Notes: generated by a model not told the origin, from the letters alone. A DNA stretch of 64,000 bases from Uloborus plumipes (GCA_038373865.1 JAXGGA010000499.1:1-64000), one strand, 5' to 3'. Positions 22,185 to 34,884 are shown, counted from the first letter of the stretch. Program-made: numbers and translations.

Positions 22185-24474
22185 GGGTGGGGTAAAAAAT
22201 AAAAAAAAATTTCAGATCAACTTTTAATAGCTGCCAAAAGTTGTCTTTGGTGATAGTGAGCTTCTGTGCACATTTTGAGAAAAATCGATTAATATCTTCA
22301 GGGGGCGCTGCGATCGCAAAGTTTTACCATAGCTTTTATAGGGATTTTATGGTTAAAATATGAAAAACAATGCCGTTAGCTAATCTCATTGCATTTTTTC
22401 ACTCATACGATATATTCATGCATTCAAATCATATAAAATAACTCACAAAAATTATTTTATGTGATACATTTATATTTCAAGCATCTTAAAAAGAAACAAA
22501 ACAGTGAAAAATAGTGATTTTTAGGACAATATTAAGTAAAAGCTGAATTTTTTTTTACAAAATGTGACATAAAAATTATGAAACTGCAAACATATGACAA
22601 CATTAAACAGCATTACTGAAAAATAAATGAAATATGTTTTTAAAAATATGTACAAATGTACAAAACGTACATGATACGAAAATTTTATGTGTCACAGTTA
22701 GAGCTTTCACAAAAAATCTATTTTATTTTTAAAGAAAGGACCTTTAACCGAGCACGAACGAAACCATCCCTCGTTTCTATTCCACATATGGTCAGTGATG
22801 CATCCGTCACCAACTTGACGCTGTGTTCCACGGATTGAATATGACAAATACATGTCCACATGTTTCAAAGAAGAAGGGGAACATCTCCGGTTTTCACCGT
22901 GTAGCTTGTCTTCAGATGACACCATTATAATAGGAGGTTCTGTTATAAGCACGTTTTTAAACTGCCAATTTATTAAGTTACGAGCAACTGATTGCCGTAC
23001 ATGCCTTCGATCATCATTTAACATTGCCAGCAAAATTTTTCAGGATATACAAGAAAAAAGCTATTCTCTGAATAACTGGCTCGATGACATGTAACAGAGC
23101 GTCTGGTAAATAATGCGACTGGTAGAATAACTTGCCACAAGTTTCGTGCACCATCCTTGTACTTAATGAGAAAAGATGAGTTGCACTTAATGAGAAGCCA
23201 TGAGTTGCACTTAATGAGAAACCATGAGTTGCACTTAATGAGAAACCAGCAAAGTGTACATTTAACAATGACTGAAACTAGCATTTTTAAGTTTGCTGTC
23301 GGATATTCTGTACCGATGTTCAAGCGCAAATTTAATTGACTGTCATGAGCCATCTAGAATGACTCCAGAAACTAGGTACTGTTTCAGAAAGATGTATGGA
23401 GCGATTGGCACTAATAACGGCTTCAAATATTTCCAGTAAATATTTCTGGTCTGTTCTTAGGTCAGCTCGGTCGATAGTTGGCATGTTTTGCATATTGTGC
23501 TCAACTGCCTCTTATTTCACTATAGTTAGGGATTCGCAGCATGTCAACATTTTGCCCATAGAACCACTGAACCCACCGGGACCAGTTGTTCATCCATCTG
23601 AGTATTCTACTAAGTGTAGAAGAAGCAATTCACTGCCATGAAGCTGACACATTAACTACTGCAATGGCCTATTAAAATGTTTCAAGACGTTATATTTAGC
23701 CACCTTTGTTAACAGAACCTCCCATAACAATGATACCATCTGAAGACGAGCTACGTGACTTGAAAAACTGGAGATGTTCCCATTTTCTTCGAAACATGAG
23801 AACATTTACTTGTGATATCCGTGGAATCTAGCGTAAAGTTAGTGACGGATGCATCACTGACCATAAGTGGAACAGAAACGAGGGATGGTTTCGTTCGTGC
23901 ACGTTTAAAGGTTCGAAAGGAACTGCCTTTCTTTGAAAATAAAAAAGATTTTTTGTAAAAGCTCAAACTGTGACACATAAAATATTCATATCCTGTACGT
24001 TTTGTACATTTGTACATATATTTAAAACATATTTCATTTATTTTTAAGTAATGTTGTTAAATATTGTCATATGTTTGCGTTTCATAATTTGTATGTCACA
24101 TTTTGTAAAAAAAAATCAGTTTTTACTTAATATTGTCCTAAAAATCACTATTTTTCACTTTTTTTCTTTTTAAGATGCTTGAAATATAAATATATCGTGT
24201 AAAATTATTTATGTGAGTTATTTCTTATGCTTTGAATACATGAATATATCTTACGAGTAAAAAAAATGCAATGAGATTAGCTAACGGCATTGTTTTTCAT
24301 ATTTCAACGATATAATCCCTATAAAAGCTATGGTAAAATTTTGCAATCGCAGCGCCCCCTGAAGATATGAACCGATTTTTCTTAAAATTTGCACAAAAGC
24401 TAACTATCACCAAAAACAACTTTTGGCAGCTATTAGAAGTTGATATGAAATTTTTTTTATTTTTCGCCCCACCC
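22185..24474. mobile_element. 2.3-kb TA-flanked foldback element
   Basis: Ends GGGTGGGGTAAAAAAT and ATTTTTCGCCCCACCC with TA at 22183-22184 and 24475-24476. The arms are about 700 bases or longer and strongly complementary. The central part (about 22900-23700) holds a 24-base minisatellite and traces of further inverted repetition. No transposase found. Its insertion point inside the CRE palindrome is exact. Confidence 0.9.
23160..23257. repeat. 24-bp minisatellite, about four copies
   Basis: The unit ACTTAATGAGAAACC + ATGAGTTGC (24 bases, a multiple of three) repeats four times with few changes. This explains repetitive open frames on both strands. They are not genes. Confidence 0.92.
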
Positions 24475-24716
24475 TAGTGCATATGCACCTACCAACATAT
24501 AACTAGCCGAAAAATCTTTTTCAACCACCCCCGAGTTAATGACGACGATCTTTCTTGTGACGTCTGTGTGTTAGGGTGGGCCGAAAATGACTTTTTTTTT
24601 TTTTTCGATGATGAGATATGCGGAAAAAGTGCCATTGGGGGCACAAAGCACTCACAAAAAATTTGAAATTTTTTGCATAATTTCTTGATTCTTCCCCTTT
24701 GTTTGGGCCCAAAAAT

Positions 24717-25575
24717 TTAAATGAGGGACACTTCGGACAACTGTCAAATTTTGCAAAAATGTAGGGCATTATGTCTACTGTTATCTTCGAGAGTCATAAA
24801 AGTGCCTTTTTGATTCCCAATTTTGAAAAAAAAATCACAACAACAGCATTCTATTTGGTCATTCCATGTGAAATGAACAAAAATGAGAAGAAAGTCGTTG
24901 CCGCATAGTAATAGATTTTTATAAAATTTGGTACACAAGTTAATTTGGTGAATATACAAAAATATCTAAAAGGTTTGGGCTTCAAATTTTATTTTTTACG
25001 AGTTACATGCAATTCAAAATTGGCCCACTTGAACATCCTTCACACAAATGCTAAATGTTGCACTTTTTACCCTCGTATTTTTTTAACTAGTTAATATAAA
25101 CATAAACATAAAAGTTCCATATATTTGTAATATTTGAAGTAGGGCAATTTATCGGTTTACAGTAACTTTTTAAAAGTCATAATAATTAACTGTTGACTGA
25201 ACTGTAAAAACCTAAAATATTTCGTTTTTAACAAAATTAAAGGTTTTCATTATTTTTCTCACGCAAAAAGGAATTCAGTTGCATAATTTAAATTCTCAAC
25301 AATGTGAGGGTTAACTTTTACAGACATAATACCTTAATTTTTGAAACTGTATTTTAATTCCTTTGTTTTCAAAGTATGTTTTGAACATAAATATTTTTTG
25401 TAAAACAATGATTTTCGCTTTCAAGTAGGTGCAATATTTATATGAAGGACACTTTGGAAATTGCTCCAATTTCACAAGGATATAGTCCATTATGTCTACT
25501 ATTTGCTTAAAGAAGCTCGATAGTGCCTTTTTGATTTCTTAGCTTTGTATTAAATGGACAAAAACAACATTTTCT
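24717..25575. repeat. Pair of direct repeats inside the 6.9-kb foldback
   Basis: About 24720-24870 and 25436-25575 share GGGACACTT.GGA-like, CATTATGTCTACT and GTGCCTTTTTGATT in the same order and orientation, about 715 bases apart. Confidence 0.6.
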
Positions 25576-25751
25576 TCGTATTTTATGTGTAGCTCCAGGA
25601 ATTCAAAGGACCAGATGAACGACTAAATGGAGCAAAAGCAAGTGTATTTAGCATTAATTTCAATTTCTAAAAAATGTGCAGGTATGATGTGAAACTTAGA
25701 GGGAATCTTGCGGATACAAGTTATAACTCAAGAAATACAAATAATAATGTA

Positions 25752-27642
25752 GGGGAAGGTGGGGTACCTCGGACCTATTTTTGCTTTTCAATTTTTAATT
25801 TCATAACTATTTGCCAAATTTAAAAATAAATACCATAAGTTGAAACTTTATGATTTTTTACACTATATATAATTATCTTAAAATTTTTTAAAACTTATTT
25901 CATTCACATTTCTTGTAATAAATATAATAATGCACATAGAACCGAGGTACACCACCGGTGGTGTACCTTGGGTTTTGGGATGGTGTACCTTGGACCAATG
26001 ATTAACAGGTAAAGAACACATGATTTTCAGTAAGAACATCATTATTTATCAATCAGTAAACCACACATAAATTTAGAAATGCATTTTTAATTTGTTTCAA
26101 AGATAAATAAAAATTTAGATCTTATTATCTTGTCACATTTCCCTTTTTAAAAAATACCAAGATGCTCTATCTCCTGAAAACTATGCTAGATAGTTTTTTT
26201 TTTTTTTAAGCTGCACTTATTTTAAACCAAGATTGTAATTGGATAAGTCAATTCCAAATGTTAACTTCCCGAGCTAATTCACTAGATAGTATTGGGTGCG
26301 GTAGCTTGAATATATCTTTTTTTTTTTCAACTTCATAAATGGTAGGATCTTCTCTTGTAAACTTCTCACAGTTTGGATCTTTTTTTTACAGATTTAGCTG
26401 CATATTCATCATTAGCAATAGAAATAATCTCTGCAAGAAAATATTTGATAGCTTTTTTTCCAGCAAATTTCACCAAAACAAAATCGCCAACCTAAATATT
26501 AATGTTATCTGCATCTTCTGGCTCATTAAAATCTTCCTCTGAATTATTGGATTCCTCATAAAAATCTTCAATATTCTCAAGTTCAGATTCTGAAGAAGAA
26601 TAAAGTTATCTCTTAGCTGGCTTGGTAGGGGTTTTACTGTCTTAGTTTGCTTTACTTGTTTCATTGCCACCTTTTAGCTTTTTCTATTTCAAGACGCTCT
26701 TTCCGGGATGTGTCGGTCAAAATACAAGACGTTCTTTTAGGTCTTCCCCCTAGTGGGTCATTTTTTCGGTAGTCCCTTTGGATATGGCCTTATTTCTTCA
26801 GCGGAGTGACAATGCTTGGCAAAGAAGTACTAGCTTCAAGTGTTGACACACCAGTAAAATCATTTTGTGTGTTATTTTCTTCTTGCTTTTGCACTGAGCA
26901 ATCATTGACATTTGATGGGAGAAAAGCAAAATCTTCAAAAAAATTTTCATTCACCGTTATATAAACCGTCCAAGGACGGCAGTCCTTGGATGGAATAACC
27001 GAATTAGCGGTGTATTGCACATATAAATGCAGTTAAGAATTCATCATTAGCTTTACCATAAAGCATGATTATGCAGTTGCAAAACTGCATATTAAGTTTA
27101 TAATTTAAGTTAAAATTTTTAGTTTTGGAAGGAAACATTTCACTTCAATTTTAAAAGGCATTTCAAAAAACTAAAGAACATGAAATTTTAGGAGTTGTAA
27201 TTGTTATGCACTGCAGAAGTGTGTACCTTGGACCAGTTCAAGGTACACCACTTGTATTGGGTTCGAGGTACACCACTTGGTTATAAAAAACAAAGTAGCT
27301 GACCATTGTGTTAAAATTAGGATTAACCTTGTTTCAAGCACACGGTGTTATAGCTAGAACATGACTGTATAATGCATGACCCTCATTTCATAATAAACAA
27401 CATATGTTTTAGAATAAAAATACCCAAAAGTAAGAGGGAAAAACTTACTTTTGAATGGTGGATTTCTTTTTATAATAATATTTCAATCAGATGAGCTTTC
27501 AACAAAACAGAAAGGTATGCAGTGAGACCTCTAGAGGCACATATTTCAACTACACATGTTGCTATTCAAATATTTTAATAAGCAGAGCTGTAATCAGCCT
27601 AGGTCCGAGGTACACATATGTCCGAGGTACACCACTTACCCC
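25752..27642 (-). mobile_element. pogo/Tigger-like transposon with repeated GTACCTCGGACC motif
   Basis: Starts GGGGAAGGTGGGGTACCTCG and ends ACCACTTACCCC, flanked by TA (25750-25751 and 27643-27644). The motif GGTGTACCTYGGACC occurs in both orientations near the left end (25762-25775, 25940-25996) and the right end (27222-27280, 27600-27638). A broken transposase C-terminus lies inside. Length 1891 bases. Confidence 0.85.
26280..27020 (-). pseudogene. C-terminal part of a pogo-like (CENP-B/DDE_1 family) transposase, broken
   Basis: Reading leftward: an open 76-codon stretch from 27020 with the linker SVIPSKDCRPW, then GGRPKRTSCILTDT and RKERLEIEKAK (a basic stretch plus the ILTDTPEKE-like motif common in these proteins). 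After frameshifts comes GDFVLVKFAGKKAIKYFLAE and, in another frame, CEKFTREDPTIYEV and DIFKLPHP. The last part is a small beta-rich C-terminal domain seen after many pogo-like DDE domains. The helix-turn-helix and DDE core are not recognisable here, so only the tail survives. Assignment rests on motif memory. Confidence 0.65.
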
Positions 27643-30600
27643 TAATCAATAAATTAATGAAACAATAGTTCTTTTTTTTTTCAATTTTTATTCTGTCCAA
27701 AAAGTTTCTTTTAATCTCCATTAAGATTTGCTAAGATACTGAAATTATAGGTTTTATCGCAAGTAGCCTGTTATTCTTTCTCCACTGGAGATTGTTAAAA
27801 AAGCAACTTTTACTTGCACAATTAAATATAATTATTCATACTGAATACAATATACTTCGCAATAATTTTGGAAAGGCTTCAGCAAATACTTTACAAACCC
27901 TCTTTTAAGAAAAGGAAACACAAAGAAATGATTAAGTCTTTCTAAACTTACAATAAATGTTTTCGCTGGTGAAATTTTACCTGAATTCAAGTTATTTCAA
28001 TGACAAAAATACGCAAAAAGGCACGATATAAAATTTGATGTTAAATAAAAGACACTTCAACATGCTCCGTAAAAAAATGGAGCAAATTAGGGACAGTCCC
28101 TTTTGTTCAAACTGGCATCTGAAACAGTGGAAAAAATGAAACTTTCGATAAAGTTCTTTAAAGTACGATTTCATCATTAAAAAATTTGACACCAAATATT
28201 AACTTAGCCCAGGTAATTAGTAATCGATAGTTTTACGCTCTGTATTGCTTTTTTCTCTTATTTTTTTATTCAGAGAGCTAGCAGAGTAGTTTAAAATCTA
28301 AAGAAAAGTGAACAGATTTCAATTTTTGTTTGTATCTCAGACTTAATGAAAGCTCCAAATAAATTTAACTTTCATCTTTACTGATAGAGAGTTTTAAAGA
28401 GAAAGAGAAAATATTTATTTTTTTGAATATATGTACGTATATAACTTACGGAGTTATTGAGTCACAAACTGGCTGTCATGAACTCTGAAAATTTAGGCTT
28501 AGCGTAAGCCTTAATTTCTGATGTCAATAGCAAAGCAACAGACAGTTTCTGAACTTTCATACTTTGCATTTCCTCATAGATATGCATGATTTACCCTAAT
28601 AAAAATTTTCACTGAAATCTGTGACATGTGAGCCACAGCCGATTTACTCATTTCACATGTAATGACACTTAGAAGTTTCGGAAAAATGCTAATTTTTGAT
28701 GTTTTTCGTAAAAGTTGTCAAAATTTTTTTTTAATATTTTCAGTGATATATGTCACTTAAAAGGTACTATTCGGGGCACTAAGTTCACATAAAAAATTTG
28801 AATTATTTTGCTCCATTTCTTGATCAGCCATAAACGCTTGGGGGTTTCAGAAAAATACTAAACATTGAATATTGCAGCAAAAATTGTAAAAAAATTTTAA
28901 AAATTGTTTTCGGTTAATGGAAGAGCAAACAAAGCCCACTATTATCATTAAATTAACATTAAAATTGAATTGTAAATTACATTTATTTAATTTGTCAAGA
29001 ATACGGGGAAAATTCGGATTTTTTTTTATGATCTAATTTATTTATTAATTTTTCAGCTTTATAAAAATTTCGTCCAAGTGTTGAGAGACAACTTAGGACT
29101 TTGAAATGAGAAGTAGTTTATCAAATGATCTGCATTTTTATTTCTAAAATTCGTTAGAGTTACACATTAGTTTTTTTTTTCTATTGAATTAAAAATATGA
29201 AATGTGTTTACTAAAAGTGCTTCACAGTTCTCAGCTTATTACGCATTCAGATATCTTTCAAAATAATCCAGAGCTCACCGCGAGGAGGTGGCTGCACGAG
29301 TTCCACCAGCCCTCCACACTAAAAATATTCTATTCACATTGTTTTGCATTCTTCAGGCAACAAAGTCCTTCTTCAAATTAAACGTTGACATTTTTATCCT
29401 GGATTGTATCTTTGCTCTGACGAAGGCATCTCTGCTCTCATGGGGGCTTCATCTAAAACCAAGCCTGATTCTATGTTTCGCTCAATCTCTTCGAATGAAA
29501 GATTCTTTGTAATTGGAAGCTCACTAAGATCTGTTGAGAGTCAGTCGATGTAGTCGTAGTACTCAGTGTAGCCATAAAGTTCAGTTTTGGAACTTTAAAC
29601 TGTCTCAGTCTCCTGATCTATTTCTTCTTTGAAAGGCGGCTTTGTTTAATACCTTTCCATGCCAATGTTCTGCTTTCTTTGTTTTCGTCTGTCGCCATTG
29701 CTAATAGTATATTCTCAGGATCTATGGTATGCATTTTTTTGAACCACCGAATGCACTAAGTCATCAGGGAGGAAATTTGAGAGTAGAATTACGTAGTACG
29801 AGTTTATGCGCCAGTATAATTCTCAGTGAGGAAGCGACCAGGGTGCGTAGATGGACCGAGACATTTGTGGAAAATAGTTCTACTCTCGAACTTCCTCCCT
29901 GATGACTTAAAGACGATAGTGCATTCGGTGGTTCAAAGAAATGCATACTATAGCCATTCTGAGAATATACTATTAGCAATGGCGACAGACGAAAACAAAG
30001 AAAGCAGAACATTGGCATGGAAAAGGATTAAACAATGCCGCCTTTAAAAGAAGAAAGAGATCAGGATACTGAGACAGAGTTTAAAGTTCCAAAACTGAAC
30101 TTTATGGCTACTGAGTACTACGACTGCATCGACTGGCTCTCAACAGATCTTAGTGAGCCTCCAATTAATTACAAAGCTTCTTTCGTTCGAAAAGATTGAG
30201 AGAAACATAGAATCGAAGAATCAATAGAAAGCATAGAATCAATAGAAAGCGGATTGAAGCTTCATCTAAAACCAAGCCGGTTTTAGATGAAGCTTCAATC
30301 CGCTTTCCAAGTCACATGCAAGGACGCAAGCTGTGGAAAAAACAATTAAAGTAGTGGCAGAAGCGGCAATGCATGTATGTGGCCATGAGGACAGATACAC
30401 CTTCGTCAGAACAAAGATACAATCCAGGATAAAAATGTCAACGTTTAATTCGAAGAAGCACTTTGTTGCCTGAAGAATGCAAAACAATGTGAATATAATA
30501 TTTTTTGGTGGAGGGCTGGTGTAACTCGTGCAGCTACCTCCTCGGGGTGAGTTCTGGATTATTTTGCAAGATATCCGGATGCGTAACAAGCTGAGAATTG

Positions 30601-31220
30601 TGAAGCACTTTTAGTTAACACATTTCATATTTTCAATTCAATAGTAACAAATAACTAATTTGTAACTCTAGCGAATTTTAAAAATAAAAATACAGATTAT
30701 TTGATAAACTACTTCTCCTTTCATACTCCTAAATTGTCTCTCAACACTTGGACGGAATTTTTATAAAGGTTAAAAATTAATAAATAAATTAGATCATTAA
30801 AAAAAATACATTTCTTCCGAGTTTTCCTCGTATTTGTGAAAAATTAAATAAATATAATTTACAATTCAATTTTAATGTTAATTTAATGATAATAGTGGGC
30901 CTTTTTAGCCCTTAACCGAATTTTTTTTTTTTTTATTTCACAAATTTTGCTGTAATATCCAATTTTTAGCATTTGTCTGATACTCCCAAGAGTTTATGGC
31001 TGATCAAGAAATGGAGCAAATAATTAAAAATTTTTGTGTGAACTTAGTGCCCCTAATAGTACCTTTTAAGTGACACCTATCACTGAAAATATTTTTTTAA
31101 AAATTTTGACAAATTTTACGAAAAACATCAAAAATTAGCATTTTCCCGAAATTTCTGAGCAATTGCGGCAGAACAAGAAATTATGCAAAAAATTTCAAAT
31201 TTTTTGTGAGTGCTTTTGGC

Positions 31221-31421
31221 CCCAAATGCAGTGGCGTACAAGCGACCCCGCAACCCCCACGGCGCAGGGGGCGCAAGAGGTTTGAGGGCGCACCATCCAA
31301 AAAATATCAGTAAGTTACACGGAAAAATATTTTTTTTTTTAAATTTTAGTAGGGGGTGGGGGCGCTTCTATAAATCTTGCGGGGGAGCGCACCTTAGTCT
31401 ACGGACGCTACTGCCCAAATG
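31221..31421. mobile_element. 185-bp hAT MITE with 8-bp target duplication
   Basis: The element 31229-31413 (CAGTGGCGTACAAG to ACGGACGCTACTG) is flanked by CCCAAATG at 31221-31228 and 31414-31421. Removing it restores the right arm's match to the left arm (GTGCCATTGGGGGCAC at 24639), proving insertion after the hairpin formed. Confidence 0.93.
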
Positions 31422-31479
31422 GCACCTTCTCCGCATATCTCATCATCGAACAAAAAAGGCATTTTCGGCTCACCCTAAT

Positions 31480-32039
31480 AATCATGTGTATTATGTTCAC
31501 CATATTGCCCCACTTGGCAGAAATAAGTAAGGTTAGCCAGTGTGCCGGGAAACTCAGGGTTCACTTTGCAATTTATTAACAGTATATCTCTTAGCTCACT
31601 TCCAGTTTAAAGCAAGCTACAAGTGAGGAAAAAAAGATTACAGAACTAAATAGTTAGCAAAGAGGAAGCGAGTCGACTACCCTACCAGCAAACGTCTTGC
31701 ATCAATCTTGGCGGATCTTGAAATTGTATTGTCGGCATGAATATTGCGCTCTAGCAAGATGTTTAAATTCTAGAGATTTTTAGAAAAAAACAAAAAAAAA
31801 GTGAACATTTGTAAAAAAAAAAAAAATATTACACAGAATGCTAAGCCTTAGTGTGTGAATTTTTTAACTTCCTATCACAAACTAATACGTAAAATTTTAA
31901 GTCTGTGAGCTAATTATTTATGATTTGGAAAGAGGCCTGAAATTAAAGAATTTCATAAAAATATTCTTAAATGCAAGTAACACATAACAATGCTGCTACA
32001 TAACAAAAACGCATACGCTCCAATATTTTGAATATATAT
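31480..32039. other. Spacer
   Basis: AT-rich, no supported feature. Confidence 0.45.
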
Positions 32040-32135
32040 CGCCCCAATGACAACATCAGACCACCCATTGAACTGAAATTCGGAGTGAAGTCCGACTTTC
32101 ACAGTACATTCATGCCCTAGGAATCCGTTTATAGG
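32040..32135 (-). repeat. 3' half of a SINE split by the 5.7-kb element
   Basis: Resembles the reverse complement of the SINE body at 21340-21410 (AAGTCCGACTTTC...CATGCC...TTTATAG). It ends at the TTTATAGG duplication. The 5' half with the tRNA-like head is at 37823-37985. Confidence 0.7.
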
Positions 32136-32553
32136 CAGTGGCGTAGCTAGGGGTTGGCAGGAGTGGCTCTTGCCACGGGCGCAGCAGCCAGGGGGGCGGC
32201 ATTTTGACCGATTATTATTATTTTTTTTTTTTTTGGTCAAGACCAAACAGACTAAAAGATGAAAACTTGATAGACACCCCAAGCAGCGCAAACTGCGCCT
32301 CCACGCTACAACACAAACCGTGTAAAATGTGCAACTTTGCTTTGGTAGATTTCGGCTGGATACACTGATCTTAGCTTAAATCTATCTGGCAGGATAGAAT
32401 TTAGTTATATGGGGTCTGGAGTTTGTGTAATCGGCGGATTTAAAATCGGACGGTCTTATCCACTTAAAAGAGAAAGAAACAAACCTTTTCTCTCCGCTTC
32501 TTTCCAGCCATTTTTGTTTTCACTATATCACTTCAACTTATCAATTACATACT

Positions 32554-34161
32554 GAGCTAATATTTAGAAAAGTGCCAATTTGAGTCCTAAGTGAATTTTC
32601 ACTAGTATTTCAATAACTAGTTAAAAAAATAATTTTCCCCAGAAATAAGACAAGGTTTTGCTTTCATTTCATCTAATAACACCAGAAAAAAAAAATTTTT
32701 TTCTTCAGAAAATATTGTTTTTATACATCAAAAATCAGATCGGTAACGTGTCCCCAGTAGCAAAGCTTAGCATGCAAACAGGTCATGCGCGCTTTCTAAC
32801 TTCCCAAAAAAACGCACTTGCACAAAAAACGATTATATTTTTACCCTTTTGTTAATATTTTACTTCATTTTTGTTTTAATAGATTTCTGATTTTCTAGCC
32901 GATGCGAAATAAGCGTGTCCCAAGTTCCGCCGTCAGAGCGGTAACAATAACGATCTATGTTAAGACTCCAAAAATCATTTCCTGCACCTATACCACGTGA
33001 TACTGAGTACCTGGCGGGATGTTTTATCGCATCGTAATTAAAAATTTGCATTTCTGCATCGAAAATTGTAGGTAAGATTTTTTAAAGTGATTTTATAAAA
33101 TGTGTGTCATTTAAGTCATCAGATCGGTAACACGCGCTAAAATGCGCAGTTTTTATTATCTTAAAAATTATTTTATATATAAGTATAGTCCTTTATTACA
33201 AGTGAAAAAACCACGTGTTTGATTTTGGTTTAACGCGATCGACTCGGAAATTAAAAAAAAACTTTGTCAGTTTGTCAGATCGGTAACAGTCAGAGCGGTA
33301 ACATTGAAAAACAGCGAATATGTTACCGAACTAACTCACACGTTTCAGAATTATTAAAAAGCAAAAATCATAGGTTTAGCCATATATATTGAATATTTTT
33401 GTTCTTAAAAAATAAAAAGCAATGAGTTTTAGTACAATTGCTTCATTTGTGGTTTGTATGACCTGACAATAGAAGTTAGTAAAATAAGAAAAAATTGACA
33501 CTGCAGAAATTAAGTTAATTAACTATTATTATTTTATTTATTTATTATTTTGGTGCTTCAATTTCTCATAACTTCGCTAAATAACTAGATAATAACTAGC
33601 ATGCTAAATTTGAATTTCTGATCAAGAAATTAAATTTCCTGCAACTAATTAAAGAAAAGTAAGCAGCAGAGTTGTGTGTTGAAAAAGTTGAAGTTGTGTG
33701 TTGTTTCAAAACAAAACAAATGTTTTATTAGCTTGGATTTGGTAATCTCATAATTTATTTTATCTAAAAACCTTATCGTTCATTTTTATTTCCAAGAAAT
33801 GCTTTTTTATAATGAAATTTGATTTTTTCGCTAATATATATATTTAATATAATTATCTTAATTCTATGTTAAAAATGCAAGGAAATGATATCATTTTTAG
33901 AGATGTTAACGAAGACTGAAAGCATAAGCTTAAATATGTAGCTCATATTTACATCAGATCTGCAACACTCATCAGATCTGTAACGGCTTAAAAGTGAGTA
34001 ATCTAAGGAGGGGGTCAATAACTTCCTTGACCTCCCCCCTTTTATTTTCTTGCATTTAGACCCAATTTAGACTTAGAATCCAATATTAATTTTTTTCTGC
34101 AAAAAAATTTTTTAATCAGAAAACTCCAATTTCAAATTGGCACTTTTTAAAATATTGGCTC
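32554..34161 (+). repeat. Repeat family X, copy C (most complete, 1.6 kb)
   Basis: Inverted ends GAGCTAATATTTAGAAAAGT and AATATTGGCTC with AATTGGCACTTTTT, i.e. about 30 imperfectly complementary bases. It has seven same-strand copies of CAGAKCKGTAAC-like 12-mers, at 32736, 32934, 33120, 33276, 33291, 33955 and 33973. No ORF of note. TACT precedes the left end and follows the right end, a possible 4-bp target duplication. Confidence 0.85.
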
Positions 34162-34422
34162 TACTATCCTTCAGAAATAACATTCTACGATTTTAAAAAT
34201 CAACAAGTTTTTGTTGAAAACATTTCGGATACAGATTTTCGGAATGCGATTTTATGATGCAGAAAATAACTCCTCTGTTGGTCATAATTTTTCTGTGGCG
34301 AACACTAGCGAGAGAATAATATGTATTTCTCAAAAACGGGAGGGGGAGTTTCTAAAAAACAACTATTGCAAATTTCGCGATTTTAGAGATTTGTACCTAG
34401 AGCCTACATTAAATGTAGATTC

Positions 34423-34860
34423 TAATAAAATATTTTTGGAAAAAAAAATAGAACCGACTTCAGTTGGAAATTGCTCTAAAAAGTAAAAAATAATTTTTTT
34501 CTTTGAACACCATCGAAACTACTTTTAAACATAAGTTTTGAAGTCGGCGCAAAAACGATAGGTAAAATGATATTTAACCATATTTTGACAACATTTTTTC
34601 AGAGAAATCATTGAATATTAAAAGCAGAATATTTGTACCATTACACGAATGTGTGGTAATCAATGAAATGAATCCATTAAAATTTATATTTATAGTTGAA
34701 TTGTAGTTGCGTATGATTCTATACATTGTTTTTGCGCCGACTTCAAAACTAAATGTTTAAAAGTAGTTTCGATGGTGTTCAAAGAAAAAAAATATTTTTT
34801 ACTTTTTAGAGCAATTTCCAACTGAAGTCGGTTCTATTTTTTTTTCCAAAAATATTTTAT
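34423..34860. repeat. Foldback with AGAACCGACTTC arms
   Basis: AACCGACTTCAGTTGGAAAT and ATTTCCAACTGAAGTCGGTT, plus TCGAAACTACTTTTAAACAT and its complement, pair across a spacer near 34570-34720. GAAGTCGG is shared with the two repeats that follow. Confidence 0.88.
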
Positions 34861-34884
34861 TTCATTCTTTTTAGTGCAAATGCA

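Larger units (their letters stand above)
21979..24488. mobile_element. CRE-containing palindromic MITE, split by a foldback
   Basis: The arms GTGCATATTATACTTCGCAG and GGCAGTGACGTCACTACGGG are mirrored by complements at 22140-22184. The outermost ATGCAC arm end is found only after 24476, on the far side of the 2.3-kb foldback. Each arm has a TGACGTCA octamer, the CREB/ATF consensus. A one-armed copy lies at 59312-59416. Confidence 0.85.
24574..31475. mobile_element. 6.9-kb foldback element (nest)
   Basis: The outer ends GGGTGGGCCGAAAATG and CATTTTCGGCTCACCC are flanked by TA (24572-24573 and 31476-31477). The arms pair 24574-24695 with 31165-31475, then 28640-29830 with 29850-31155, meeting near 29840. 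The extra 3.9 kb in the left arm (about 24700-28640) contains the pogo-like element. The ends resemble those of the 22185-24474 foldback, so both may use the same transposase. Confidence 0.85.

Noticed and set aside
23014..23353. Several repetitive ORFs on both strands
   Set aside because: All come from the 24-base minisatellite, which stays open in every frame.
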